64,000 nucleotides of DNA from Trichuris trichiura (taxonomy: Eukaryota > Nematoda > Enoplea > Trichinellida > Trichuridae): assembly GCA_037903355.1 (NCBI GenBank), contig JBAJFE010000004.1, positions 2,480,001 through 2,544,000 on the forward strand, given 5' to 3'. The notes beneath the pieces were generated by a model that had not been told where the DNA came from, made no database searches, and worked only from the letters and a program-made list of their open reading frames with translations. Numbering within the stretch: the first letter of the stretch is position 1; every line of letters begins with the position of its first letter. Of the stretch, positions 45,507 to 57,677 are shown in pieces. A program made the position numbers and the translations under genes.

Positions 45507-47144
45507 ATGGCTGTTTGCGTTGCCATTTTGGACCGAGAGGTAAGCTTCCTCTTCGTACGATAGTTAAAAGAGTTAAAATAAATTCTTAAAAGCCTATTTA
45601 TGCTTTTAAATATGGCGCCTTCCCTTATTAGCAATTAAGCTTAGCAGTAATGGAAGGTGTGGGCTTTTATGTGGTAAAAAGTGCGAAATATCTTGGACAT
45701 CGTACCTGAAAATCTTTAAGCACTACCGTAAACTAAAATTATTGTTGACGCATAGTATATAGCGTCTCGTACTGGATTCAAGTCTGCTGCTAAACCAGTG
45801 AGTAATCTGCTTGGCAATACGAAGCGTGTTATGCATTAATAATTCTAGTGTACAGTAATACTTAAAGATTTTCAGGTGTAACATTCAAAACTTTTTTATG
45901 TCCGTCGCAACTTCTTTTCGATGCGCAGCAGTCTTGCAGCGAAAAGCTATGGTTAATAGAATTAATAAAAAATTTCGTTTACTTAAAGCCTTTTTCCCTT
46001 GAAAAGCTGCTTGTGAGATCTTATGAAAAGTGTTACAATGGTCAAACTTGTGTTTAAATGAGATGTTCCTTGGCAAGCTGTTTTTAAATTCTTAGCTTAT
46101 TTGTGAGCTTCGTCAAGAAATACCATCGCTTAAACAATCGATAGGCCACGCCAACCTGGCCTTACGCTATTCAAAAGTTTAAGCCCTCCGAAAAGCGAAA
46201 GAAAGTCGCGTTTTCGTTTGCGAAAATTTTTGAAAAGATTTTGTTGTTTTGCGGAGATAAAAACTGGACGCGTACGCAAATTTTAAAGGATAAAGAAAGC
46301 TACGATGTGATATTTGGCCGATTCGAGTTTTTGTAGAGAAGCTATTGGAGGTCATGTGATAGCTCTTATGCTGTTAACGAACGCAGACTTTGTTATTTTC
46401 TCTTTGTTTTTATAGTAAGAATAATTTTTGCGCTTAGAACGCCCCTTTCTACGTACGAACAAGAGGTGGTCAAGATGCTGAATTAAAACTTCATCTTTTT
46501 CTCTACGCTTCACTCGACGTGATCGATTCGTACTTGCAATCGGCTTCAGGCAAGGGAAGCGAACATGGCGAGCAATATCTTGGTCCGCTGTTCAATAGTG
46601 AGGATTACGTTGCGTAAGTCGTTTATGATACTTTGAATAATTGCTCGTAGCTTTTTTCTTGTGACTTTTTTAATTACCCACCTCGCGATAAATTGAAATA
46701 GTTCAACAATTTAAAAAATGACGTCATCTCATACAAAGCGTAACGCTTTAACTTTTATTTCAGCTACGGCTACGTGACGTGCAGCAAATTCAAAGTATAC
46801 CTCTTGGAAAAGCATTTTTAGCGCTAAATAATTTCAGTTCAGTTCATTTTAGTGTTCAGCCATCTCAGCGGGACAACAAACGATGCGGAAGTTCGATCGG
46901 TAATTATTAACAATAGAAGCAGTTGACGGAATTGACCGCGCCGATGAATTGTTTAGCTATTCAAGCGAATTCACTCCGCTTACTGCTCGCTGCTGTTGAA
47001 CCCATTTTACCGTTTGGGAAGCTCGCCAAAGTCAAAGTCTCTGATTCTGATTGGTCAGTTTAAATTTCAACAATTCAAATTGTTTTAATTTTTAGATCGT
47101 TGGACGAACTCGCCGACAGTATTCTCCTCTCCGGCGGCGAATAA
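45507..47144 (+). CDS. TRAPPC2L: Trafficking protein particle complex subunit 2-like
   Basis: Longin-fold subunit of TRAPP complexes, which activate Rab1/Rab11-type GTPases at ER-Golgi and Golgi. Six exons: 45507-45539, 46438-46613, 46764-46794, 46843-46899, 46957-47036 and 47096-47144. These give 141 aa (human 140) with every phase correct. Key matches: MAVCVAILDRE at the start, LHLFLYASLDVID, LGPLFNSEDY, YGYVTCSKFKFILV, NDAEVRSLFKRIHSAY and LLNPFYRLG. The long first intron (898 nt) contains a small inverted-repeat element. It is tandem to ITFG1, with 179 bp between stop and start. Confidence 0.92.
45702..45880. mobile_element. Small inverted-repeat element in TRAPPC2L intron 1
   Basis: GTACCTGAAAATCTTTAAG followed by CACTACCGTAAA at 45702-45732 is mirrored, with a few mismatches, at 45849-45880. 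The spacer is about 115 nt. Length and AT-rich core without coding capacity suggest a MITE remnant. A similar terminus (CTACCTGAAAATC) occurs alone near 29130. Confidence 0.5.
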
Positions 47145-48828
47145 CTTTATTGCATAGTGGAAACGCTGTCTTTCGCTATGCGCGTGATTGCAATGCCTGC
47201 TTTATCGAACGAACAAAGTTCTTCCGTCAACAACGTTTCTAAATGCGCAGGCTGAGCTGCTCATCATTTGTGTTCAGTAATAATAATAGGAAAGTCAAAA
47301 ATTGTTATTGAATTTAAAGGCGACGAACTTTGTTGGAAAAAGAAAAAAGATTGAATCCGCCGGCCATCTATACAGTATCTTAATGAAAATTAGGTACAGT
47401 GATTTTGTTTATTGTATTTGGTGCGCACTGCAAAAGATTCAAATATCGTTATTAGCAAAGTGACAAAACATAAGCCAATAACTTATTTGATTTGGTTTTT
47501 TGGCTAAATCAGTAAAACTCTTCCAACTGGCAGCCCACCAGTCGTACTGTAGATTTAAAAAAACAGCAAAAAATGCAGGTTCGTAAGCTGCTACTTTAAC
47601 CTCACTTCTCACTGGACGACGCTTTGCGAAGATTAGTGTTTATCAGACAAACTTGCTGGCATCCACGGTCCCAACAAATGTATCCTGCCATCGAATTCAA
47701 TTTCAAATAGTTTGCGTCACATACTGCGTATTTCCTTTGCATTTTTTTGCATAAATGCGTAATATTTCCTGTCTAAGCTTTTGCGCGTCGCTTTACCTCA
47801 TAAACCTGCTAGTACGGCTTAACGCTAATCTTTGCAAAGCGTCGTCCAATGAGAAGCGAGGTAGCGCATTAGGAACCTGCATTTTTTGCTGTTATTTCAA
47901 AATTACAGTACAACTGGTGGGTCGTTAACACGGAAGATCTGAGCTAATTTCCTAATTGTTTGCGTTATAGAATTTATGCGACAGAAATTTAATATTTTCA
48001 TCGTAGCGCAACCTCAATTTTTTTTCAAAAGTTTATTTCTGAAAATATGGTTAATACATATTTCGGAAAAAAATAAAAAACCGAATTGAGCGTAAGACAA
48101 GTTTCTGTGGCAAAGCAATTTGGCATTTGCAGCAGCGAAGCAATAGCGAATTGATTCATTTAACCTATTTCAAATATGTCTGCTACGTAAACCAAGCACA
48201 TCTTTTTTTTAACAACACATAAATGACGCATTGGTAAAAAAATAATGAAGATAAATTCGAAGCAAAAGACGTTCCAGAAAAAGATTTAACGGGTATTCTA
48301 AATTTTTGCTTACGGTAGGAAATGCAGGTTCAAATATCGTAAAATTCGAAAACAGGGAAGATCCAAGTCGTATGATAACGAATTTGGTGCCTAATAAACC
48401 TTCGTTATTCTCCTCAGTTTAAGAGGTTAACAAAAATGGTCAATTTAATAAAATTGTTCAGTTAGGTTTTTCGAAGATGAAACGGTGGGACAACGCTCTG
48501 CTTCCTAAAAAACTGTAAATATAATTTACTTATTTTTAAAGGTCAATAATGCTACGTAACCATAGCATTTATGATCTTGTGCTCGAATAAGGCGAAAATG
48601 ACAAGATAGGGCCAATTTTTGCGCATACGCTTCTTCCTGCCAAATTTTTGAAGTAAACTGTTGCTATTTTTGCTGTTGTAAACTACGGTTTGTGCTTATA
48701 CAAAACTTGGTCGACTGCATTTCGTCCTAATCGTCCTTTGTATTGTCTTACTTGTAAATCAGACTTACTGTAGTTGTGTGAAACTTCAACTTAGCGCTAA
48801 CAAATCTCTTCCCGCGCTCATTTCAACT
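47145..48828. other. Intergenic region TRAPPC2L-NUP153
   Basis: 1.7 kb, AT-rich. Apart from the 388-bp foldback element it shows no coding frame or RNA gene. Confidence 0.45.
47534..47921. mobile_element. 388-bp foldback/MITE-like element
   Basis: Two ~110-nt inverted arms (47534-47644 and 47817-47921) share blocks CCCACCAG, GTACTGTA, CAGCAAAAAATGCAGGTTC and GGACGACGCTTTGC, with ~170 nt between them. There is no open frame. The GCAGGTTC block recurs in the elements in the ATR intron and singly near 48320, hinting at a related family. It lies between TRAPPC2L and the nucleoporin gene. Confidence 0.7.
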
Positions 48829-51800
48829 ATGTCAACTTCGTACAGTTGGAGTCCACCGGAGAAACGCAAGAAAAATGTAAGATTTTGCGTTTTTTGCATG
48901 CTAGTGCAATGCGGCAACTTCGCGCAGCAGTTGATCCGTTTTAATCGCCTTAGACTCTTTGTCTCTTCCTTTTACTAAATAGCGTGTATGCCTTAACAAG
49001 CCGTTCATTCAAATAAAAGCAACGCAGGACTAAGCTTTGTTTAATTAGTTTCGTTACATTTTTTCTTTTCCCCGAGGAAGCTCATAAAATTCAATACTTT
49101 AATGGCGCTATGTTTTCCGTTGCCGCTTTTGTAAGCACTTTATTTTCCCAAATTGATAAATTCATTCATTTTTACTTTTAACGTTTTTGTTATACGCCGC
49201 GTACGCTTTAGGATAGCTCATGGCTACAATCATTGCGTAGCGGCGTTGGTATGTCCGCTTTCAGTGGGCTTCGATCATTCTTTGAAGCAATAACGGCACC
49301 TTTTTCGCCTGGCAAACAAGATTCTTCCTGTTCATCAAGCGGTAAGCAAGCCTTCAGCGCAATTTGAATTGCCTTGATGTAATTAGCATTCTTATCATTT
49401 TAGAGCAGTCGACTTCAGAATCGCCTGCTCGAGCTCGTTTTCCTGAAAATGCTTTTCACTTTTCCTCATCGCAGCTGAACTCTTCTACACCTTCGGTGCG
49501 TTTTTTAAGAATATTCTTTTTTATGTGCATATGGGCAATTTTAACATTCATTTGTTTGCTAGTTTTCGCGCGAACAAGCAAACTACTCTTCGGTCTTTTC
49601 CTTACCGCCTCATTCGGCTCGCAATCACGTCCGTGAAAACGTTTCTAAAAGTTACAACCATCGGAGGTCACTTGGCATTGCATCGTCACGCGTATCGCCG
49701 CCGCATAGAATTTCCACGCCGAACTCGCGATCACCATACGATGTGCCTAAGCTACAAAACAATGCAAATTTCTCTCGACGCATTGGCGAAAAGTATTGCC
49801 ATCACGAGGTGACGCCTTTTTCCGCGTGCATCTATTGTTTGTAGATTTAAACTCTTCAACCATCAAGAAGCTACGCCGATTTTGAAGATTTCAAAAACTG
49901 CCCAAGATTTTGCGCAGCCGATTCGGAGACGGCAAAATATCAACTCCGTATCGCTTCCACTGTCCGATAGGCGTAACGTCGCGTCCGTCTCCACTCCAAT
50001 ACCGGAAAGAAACGAAACTCTGCCGTTGCAACGTCGTCATCCCTCCTGCAAGAAGCCTATTGAACGTTCGCTGGAAATGTCGACGCCGTCCACCGTTTCT
50101 TCAAAGTCTCAAAGCTTTGCGGGAAACATGTCGGATCCATTTAATTTCAAAGTACCATGGGCGGTTGACTTTTCTTCGGTGGAGACAAATGAGAGGAAGA
50201 AGAAGAAATTAAGCGACGACACTTCTTTTCCTTACAGTAAGAAACGTTTCAAATTTGTCAACTAGCTACGTATGCAAATTTTTTCTGGCCAAGTCGGCTA
50301 TGTTGGTTTTTTAACTGCGATAAGAAAAACAAATCGACCTAGTTTTTCTTCTTAAATTAGCATAAACCTGACACGCTGCTTCTCGCACGCGAAGCGTCGC
50401 TATACGCAAAGTTCTTATAGGTGGTAAGGATGAGCAAAGGCAAAATCATTGGATTTGCACCTTGTGCTCCCATATTAATCATCCCTTTCGCCGGCGTTGC
50501 ACCCATTGCCTGAATTCGCGCAAAGGCGTGTGCATGACCGACTATTGGAAATGCCAAAAGTGTTGCTATCGAAATGCAGTTGCTTTGGACGAGTGTCTCC
50601 TTTGTCGGACGCCAAAAGTTGTTCCGTCAAAATCACCCGAAGAGGAGTCGCTTGAATCTTTCAATCAATTGCCTGTAGAAGAACAAAAGCGATGGCAGTG
50701 CGGCGTCTGTCTGTTGAGCAATTCGCCGGACAGATTACGTTGCATTGGCTGTGCAACCCTTCGGGGTGTATACGACTTGACAGGTTTGCGTTGCCTTTTC
50801 TTAAGCATCGATTTTCAAATCTCTATTCAGCCATATTGTTGGAAAAAGTTGAAATGCCCTACGAGCCACTTGAAATTGCTTTCTTTTTTAAGCGTTTACC
50901 TTCTTACTTAAGCGTAAATTCTAATAACGTTCAAAATTTTACATACGGTAAGAGTCCCGCTCATAAGATAAAAAACAGTAGCCGCAGCCTTCGAATGTTG
51001 CACTTTCACTCTCCATCAGCGATGTAACAGACAAAGGTAATAATGATCTGACTTAGCGAGTTGTTATCATTTGACAAAACTGGCTTTACTATAGTGAACG
51101 AAGACAAAAAATGGTTTAAATTTATACTAGCATACTTTAAAAACCGTCGTGCACTTTGGTCACAACTCATTGATCGATATTGTTACCGTTGCTTCACCGC
51201 CGGCGGCGGGTGAAAATACAACACCGGAAAGCTGCGGTTATTATTTTTCGTCTTATAAACGGGACTCCTAGCGTAAAAAAAACTTTGAAATTTAGTAATA
51301 AATTTTTTGTTTAGCCCGCAACAGCGAGTTGAATTCAACCTTGTTGGACCAAGCCGAGTCAAGCATGGAAACGTCAGTGCCCAATAAAAAGAGCGCGTTT
51401 GCAACGTCGCCGCTGCACTCTGGCGACTCAGGAGCAGCCCCGGAACTGGCAGATGAAGGATTAAAGTCGGGCGCTGATTTGCATAACGCCTCCGTGTTGG
51501 ACGAAGAGGATTTGTCCGAAGAATTATCGGCTGCCCCCGATTCGGACGAAGGCAATGACTCAGACGGTATACACTGTGGAGACGATGTTAAACGTGAATC
51601 ACGTGATGTTGTAAAGCAGATTTCGAAGAAGAAGAGGAAGAGGAAGGAGAGGAGGAGGATGAAGAAGAGGAAGAAGAAGAGGAAGATGATGATGTCGAGG
51701 AGGAATCGGAGAATTTCTCACGCAACGCATCTGATGAGGATGAAGAAGAAGACGAAGAGGCGGATACGTTTGGTAAGATCTCAATGTCAGCCCTAAACTG

Positions 51801-54800
51801 ACTACCATAAATTCGCTCTTCTTTCAGGACAGAAGTTGAACGAAGGAGAACCAGTAAAGCGCCTAATCAATTGTCTCTTTGAGTACGTACTTTTTTTCCA
51901 GGAAATAATCGACCTCTGCTCCGACTCGGACGGCGATCACAATAACGCTGCCGACGAAGCCGCACAGGAAGCATCTGAAACATTGAACTTTTCAAATTAT
52001 CCGGAGAAAAGTCAAGTAAGGCCAACTCATCTTTTCATCCTGAGCTGCTTGACTCAAATTCGCCCAAGTCGACGCGTAATCTTGCAGCCGTACAATGCGT
52101 CAGTTTTTGTTGTTACGCGTGCGTTGTTTTCTTTAACTGCGACGCGCACGCCCTAACGCGTTGACTAGCGAGCGCTCGATAGCGTCAGCGTTGCCCCAGC
52201 GAACGGGGATTGGCTACGTAGCGATGTTTTCGCTAGCGCCTATTTTGCATAATTGATTGCGCAAAGTTGTTTGTCGGAGCGGTACTGTAATTTTAAAAAT
52301 TTAAACGGCAGGCGGTAGGCGACAAAAGATTTGCAGGCTACTTTTCTAATTGGTCAGCGGCAAAAAGCGAGCTTATTTTTTCTTTGGCAATTTTGAGTTT
52401 CTCGGCATTCCCAAAACGCCCTGCCGACTTGAAATTTTTTTTAGGTATCCTTAAAACTGTTGTTTATTTATAATTGTAAAAAAATAGACAGCGACATTGC
52501 CGCTTCCAGAAGAAACCCGCAAAAATTGCAGTGACTGTTAATCTAATGTTGGATGTTAGCAAAAGCGTCATTTAGCTTTTTTTCTAAGTGTCCCTGCGAT
52601 TATGTAGATATGTGGGGCAAAACTATTGTTTTTAGACTATTTGTTCTTCTGTTTAGGTTTGCTCAAAGGCCGGTGATTCTAACGCTCCTATTGTTACTCG
52701 ACCTGAAGGTGAGCTTGTGGAGATGTCGACAGAATTTTTTCCCCTATTTTTCCTATTTAGATGAGGAGCCCAAACGCTCTGAAGTCCGTTCTTCGAATGG
52801 AGCCGCTGTTGTGGAAAAACGGCCAGATACAAATGCCGGTAGGTCACGCATTTTGTTATTCATAGTTTGGCAAATACCTACGATCGTCGTTTGCTTTGCG
52901 GGGGCGTTAGCCAACTTTGCGCTCTTCCATTTTAAAAAAATCATCTCAATATCCGTATAGTAAAATTCAGCAACTTTTACACGGTAAAACTATTTCTATT
53001 CCGTTCTTTGAAAAGCGTCGTATTTGTATCTTTTGAAATAAGTGGTCTTTTGCCTTTTGCAGTCCTGGTTCAGCCGTCGCTTCAAGCATTGGTAGCTGGG
53101 CCGTCCACTTGGATTTTTCCTCCTTCTCAGCAGTCTGCTAAAGAGTCGCAAAATTTGGCCTCTTCTCCCGAAAGCAGCAAAGAAGATGGCATTGCCTCAA
53201 CGACGCCTTCTACCGCCGGCGTATCGGAAGAATTTGTGCAGCCCCACCACTTGACTCAGAGCATTACCAGGGAACCGGAGGTAGTACTTTCTTTGGGTGT
53301 AAAATTTAATTTTTAAAGCGTAAGACTTTGGAACGAGATCATGCATCTTGAGCGTGTAATGTTTGTACGGAAGAGATCTCGTCAGTTGATAAACAACAAG
53401 TTCATTTTCACTTAGCTTTCGAGTCTAAGCTTAACCCGTCTTCAGCGGAGGAGAGATAATGTAAATAATGCATGAAAGCTTGAAAGGTGAAGTATAGAGT
53501 TTAAAGTTTGGAGTTTAAACTGGTTCGTTTTCTTGTTTAACGAAATCTGTTTATAGAAGACTCCCACTTCCGAAGGCCTTTCGTCTTGTGTCAGTAGAGA
53601 AGCGTCCAGTCAACCCGCCGAGGATACAACGCGTGGTATTTTCAAATCTTTGGCTTTGTTCGCTATTATAGCTTGTTTTTCCTCTTTCAGTCTTGAATAT
53701 TGACGCGTCTGGTAACGGTGCACTTTCAATTGTTGAGCAGACTGAAGCCGAAAAAGCGGATGAAGCTTTAAGAGGTGATTTAAGTCAGTCTGATTCAATG
53801 GTTGAAGCGCCCTCGGAACCTTCCTCGATTGGCGGAACAGAATTGGCCAACATGCCTACGGTAGAGGAGCCGCAGAAGGCATCAGAGCCGTTCCAGTTTG
53901 TTCAGCCAAGCGGATCTCGACTTTTCACCTTTGGTCAACCACTCCCCGAGTCGTCACCGTTCGGTTTTGGACAGCCGCCCGCTGCTTCCTCATTGTTTGG
54001 TGCCTCAACTACGACTACGTCATCCGTATCGCCTTTCAATTTTGGCTTAGCGACGTCGTCGTCTTTTGGCAATCAGCCAACTGAACCTAGCGGAGCTACT
54101 AAAGCGTTGTTTTCCAACTTTGGCCAACAGCCGATGAACACTACCGAAGATAATACTTCGAAGCGAGATACCGTCGGTGGAAAAGGTTTTTGTTTTGGCC
54201 AATCTTCTTCTGCACAGCCATTTTCATCGAGTACAGCCGCTGCAACATCTACTACATCCATATTCGGTACTCCAGCGAGCACTTCATCTTTATTTGGTAC
54301 TCCGACGACTACTACGTCGATTTTCGGTGCTGCAGCGCCTAGTGCATCCGTATTCGGTTCTGCGACACCCACTACGTCCGCGACGTCGTTATTTAGTACC
54401 GCAACGCCAACTGCATCCATATTCGGTAGTCCAGCTACCACTATGTCACCATTTAGTACTCCAACAAGCACTACGTCTATATTTGGCGGCAGTTTGGCAA
54501 GCCAGACGCAAAATGAAAGCTTGTTTTCCCAGAATGTATTGAAGCAGAATGTTTTTAATTTTGGGCAGAAACCGTCGTTTGGAACTACGCCCTTTCAGTC
54601 GGCAAAGCAAGGAGACCAGCCGGCGACAACTGCCGCGAGCGGTTTCAACTTTGGAAATGCTACTGCATTTGCTGCAGCACCGTCGTCAGCGGGGTCGTCA
54701 TCGTCTTTGTTTGCTTCGTGGGGCGGCCAGCCAATAGCGACGTCGACAGCTCCTTCGATATTCAAATTTGGCCAGACTGCAGCGCCACCTAGTTTTCAAC

Positions 54801-55355
54801 AGCAGCCTACGTCCAACGCGCCGACCGTATTCTCTTTTGGCGGTGCCAAACCGGCCAACGTTGACGCAACTCAGCAGCAGTCGTCCATTTTTGGTTCTGC
54901 TGTCCAGCCGTCAACAACGACAAGCGGTAAGCATTGCTAAAAGGGATAGATTTGCTCGGGGGCAAATTGTATTATATTTTTTTAGCTTTTTCTTGGATGT
55001 CCCAAATGGCGAGCAGCAGTTCAACGCCGAGCTTTGGCTCGCCGTCCGTATTTACGTTTGGAAGGAATCCCGCAAAATCCGGTGATTATTTCACGGGTAC
55101 TTTTTCGCCTTAGTTTATTTTTCCATCGCGTTGATGCTTTTTGTTAATTGTTTAGCTGGGCAAACAAGCACCGGCGAAGCAAAAGATTCGTCGAGCGCTA
55201 ATCCGACGACCGCTGGCGCAGGTTCGACCGACGGTGGTTCGTTGCCGTCGGCGCCAACTGTTTTCAATGCCGCCGGACTCACTCAGGCTCAATCCGGTAC
55301 CGCAGCCAGCGGCAGACGAATGATCCACGCGCGAAGACGTGTTCGTCGGTGTTGA
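48829..55355 (+). CDS. NUP153: NUP153-like nucleoporin (RanBP2 zinc fingers + FG repeats)
   Basis: Nuclear-basket nucleoporin for transport and Ran binding. Exons include 48829-48876, 49212-49341, 49404-49495, further basic Ser/Pro-rich exons to about 50.26 kb, 50421-50783, 51315-51566, 51620-51772, 51830-52015, 52761-52838, 53063-53280, 53557-53635, 53691-54926, 54986-55096 and 55156-55355. Exon 50421-50783 has three RanBP2-type fingers (W-x-C-x2-C-x3-N-x6-C-x2-C) at HWICTLC, YWKCQKC and RWQCGVC. Exon 53691-54926 is an FG domain with many FGQ, SIFG and FNFG motifs. The C-terminus SGRRMIHARRRVRR mirrors the basic end of vertebrate NUP153 (SGRKIKTAVRRRK), which strongly supports the call. A Glu/Asp tract and IIDLCSDSD lie between fingers and FG region. 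Exons between 49.5 and 50.3 kb and around 52.0-52.8 kb are less certain. Confidence 0.85.
54205..54488 (+). repeat. Degenerate Ala/Thr/Ser-IFG codon repeat
   Basis: Within the FG exon, about nine imperfect units of 9-13 codons alternate a Thr/Ala/Ser-rich spacer with SIFG, SLFG, SVFG or SPFS. The DNA is visibly repetitive (ACTACG, GTAC and TTCGGT blocks). This is typical of FG-nucleoporin spacer evolution. Confidence 0.7.
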
Positions 55356-57514
55356 GAGAACCTCCTTTCCTTATTCTTGTTTTCAAAATTTTTTGAACAT
55401 TTCCCCAGACGACGCTTCGCCTTCGACCTTCTTTCTTTCCTCGCCATTAAGGAAGCTTAGACGTTTATATGTTTATATTCCACGCATTCGTATGTTATAT
55501 TGTTTACACCGCATAGCCAGTTGCACGGTCGTGCTTTCGTTCTGGCATCGTCGAAGCGTCGTTTCTTTTTTAAAATAATTTTTACGCGTCCTTCGCAAAG
55601 GTAGACTTGTTTATGTACGTTGTCGCTCTCCTGTCGGACTGACCGCGTTGGTCCTTTTTGTCACCGTTTTTTCAACCCATTCGAAGACTTTGTTTTCTAA
55701 GTCCGCTTTTAAAAGGAAGAAATCACTTAAACTTTAGACAATTGTCCAAGAAATATTCTACGTTTTCAGTTCACATTTGAATTTGCTATTCGTAATGCTT
55801 TTGCGTTCCGTCGGGAGCGATCGGTTTTTTAAAATTGTACAGTACACCCTGACAATCGAATGTGCAGGTACTATCTGAATAGCGGTTCGAATTTAAATTT
55901 TTGAATTAGCACCGGCCTTACGCTGGCTACTGTAGAATTGGAAATTGTGTTTTTTGTTTAAGTTAACAAATTCAAGGTGAACTTTAAATAGTAGTGCATT
56001 GCTAAAGTAATAGAAAAGGGATACAAAGGTTTTCTCAAAATTTTGCAGGCTATTCTTAGTTCTCCTTAACTCGACTTGGAAAAGCGTACGTCGACCAAAA
56101 GCTGGCATTTATGACTCGATGCATAAGCAAGAATAGAATCGACAACTATGACCGCCTATAAAAAGAAAAGTGACGTACCTGCGGGCTCGCTGAAAGTTCT
56201 GGACGCATTGTCAATGTCAGCCCTCATTTTGAACTTTTGCACACTCACTTCTTCATCCTTATTGCTTTTCCAACTCGCTTTAGATGTCTGGAGACCATCT
56301 GCCGACTAACGTTCAATTTTTTTTCGCAAATTCAGTGGTAGTCGAAAACTGATTTTCCTCCGCTAAAGCTCCAAAAAAATCGTCGTTGCATTTTTTGGAG
56401 AGCGCACGGGCTAGCTTGTACACGATACTGACGTTAGCGGAACGAAATTTCGCGAACCAGCCTTGAACAGTACGAACGCTTGCCGAGCGTTCGCCAAACG
56501 CATCCTAAGTTAATCCGGTTGACTTTGGCACCGTCGTCACTTTGTAGAAATTGCCAGAAGCAATTGTGCAAAAACAATTCTTATCCCCACAGCTTTTTTA
56601 ATGGATTGTAGAAAAGAATAGCCGCAAGGTTGTACAGTAAGCAAATGTGATGTGCAAGAACGCTGCTAATTAGCGCATAGGAAGAAAAGAAGCTATATTT
56701 TTTCTCCGAGATGCTTTTTGCGGGGTTTTTTACTAAAGGCACTCAGAAGCAATCTCTCTCCGCTATATTAAACTGATTATTGTAATAAAACAGTAATGGA
56801 GGTATTGTTCGACAGATCCTAAGTAAAAAGACTTACATTTTTTTACATTTCAAACGTTACAGCCTTTTGTGAAAATTATAGTTTACTGTACGCAACTTTT
56901 GCAGCCACATAAATCCAGTCCCGCATTTCCCTCTTACGGGCTTACAGTGTTCGACTGGAGGCAGTATCCGACTATTCGCAGTGTCCATTCTTCGGAAGAC
57001 GTTACAGAAAAATTTCTTTCACTTAGTTTGCGAGGCTTACATTTACTTAGCAATAAAAATTTGCCCACTGTAGTCATTTGTTCACTAAGGATAGCTCATT
57101 ACGAGTTTGTAGTACAAAAGGTGACTGTAGAAAAGCAGCAAGCTATTAAGTTTTTTTCTTGAGAAAAATTCGCCGAAAATTGATCTCTATGCTTAGATCT
57201 CACTGCAATAGGGAAGACTGACTGACAGTACCTTGTGCAGGTACATGTGGTACTGTAGAAAAATGTTTGGAACCACATATAGTCAGCAAAGCATTGAAGA
57301 ATAGGGCAGAAATTAACCCTCTTGGTAGTATAATTTTTTCGCGTAAAAACCTCGTAATTCAGAATTCTCGATGAGAAAAACAGAGCAATGACAGCTCATA
57401 GTATGCTGCATAGTAACGCTTACGTAAATTGATTAGTTCCCGCTTTACCTACACAGGACATCCTGCCGAAGGAGTGAGTTATTACCTCCAACGTTCTTAG
57501 TGAGTCAAACTTAT
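55356..57514. other. Intergenic region NUP153-U1
   Basis: About 2.2 kb. One + strand frame of 97 codons (56869-57162) has no recognised family or splice support. No further RNA gene or element was seen. Confidence 0.45.
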
Positions 57515-57677
57515 CGGGAGCCGCGCGAACGCTGACTCCCTTACGCAAAAATTGTGCAGTGAGCTCATCCCAATTCGGGATGGCCCCAGAGGTCAGCTGC
57601 CTCGGAGTGCAATGAGCCAGCCTCGCCCTGGAAAACCACTCTTCGTGATCAGTGGTATTTCCCTGCCAGGTAAGTAT
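57515..57677 (-). ncRNA. U1: U1 spliceosomal snRNA
   Basis: Read on the minus strand, the RNA begins ATACTTACCTGGCAGGG, the invariant 5'-splice-site-pairing end of U1. It continues with the stem-loop I region (GATCACGAAG), GGGCGAGGCT, CATTGCACTCCG and an Sm-type site (AATTTTTG). The terminal stem-loop is built on GCGTTCGCGC. About 163 nt, as in other animals; all landmarks are in the order of human U1. Upstream, 57709-57728 is partly conserved next to the truncated copy at 59840 and is the best candidate for the proximal sequence element. Confidence 0.96.

Noticed and set aside
51620..51796. Lys/Arg-rich frame (KKKRKRKERRRMKKRK type)
   Set aside because: It is the shifted shadow of a Glu/Asp-rich coding frame. 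The acidic frame joins the upstream exon in phase through the 51567-51619 intron.
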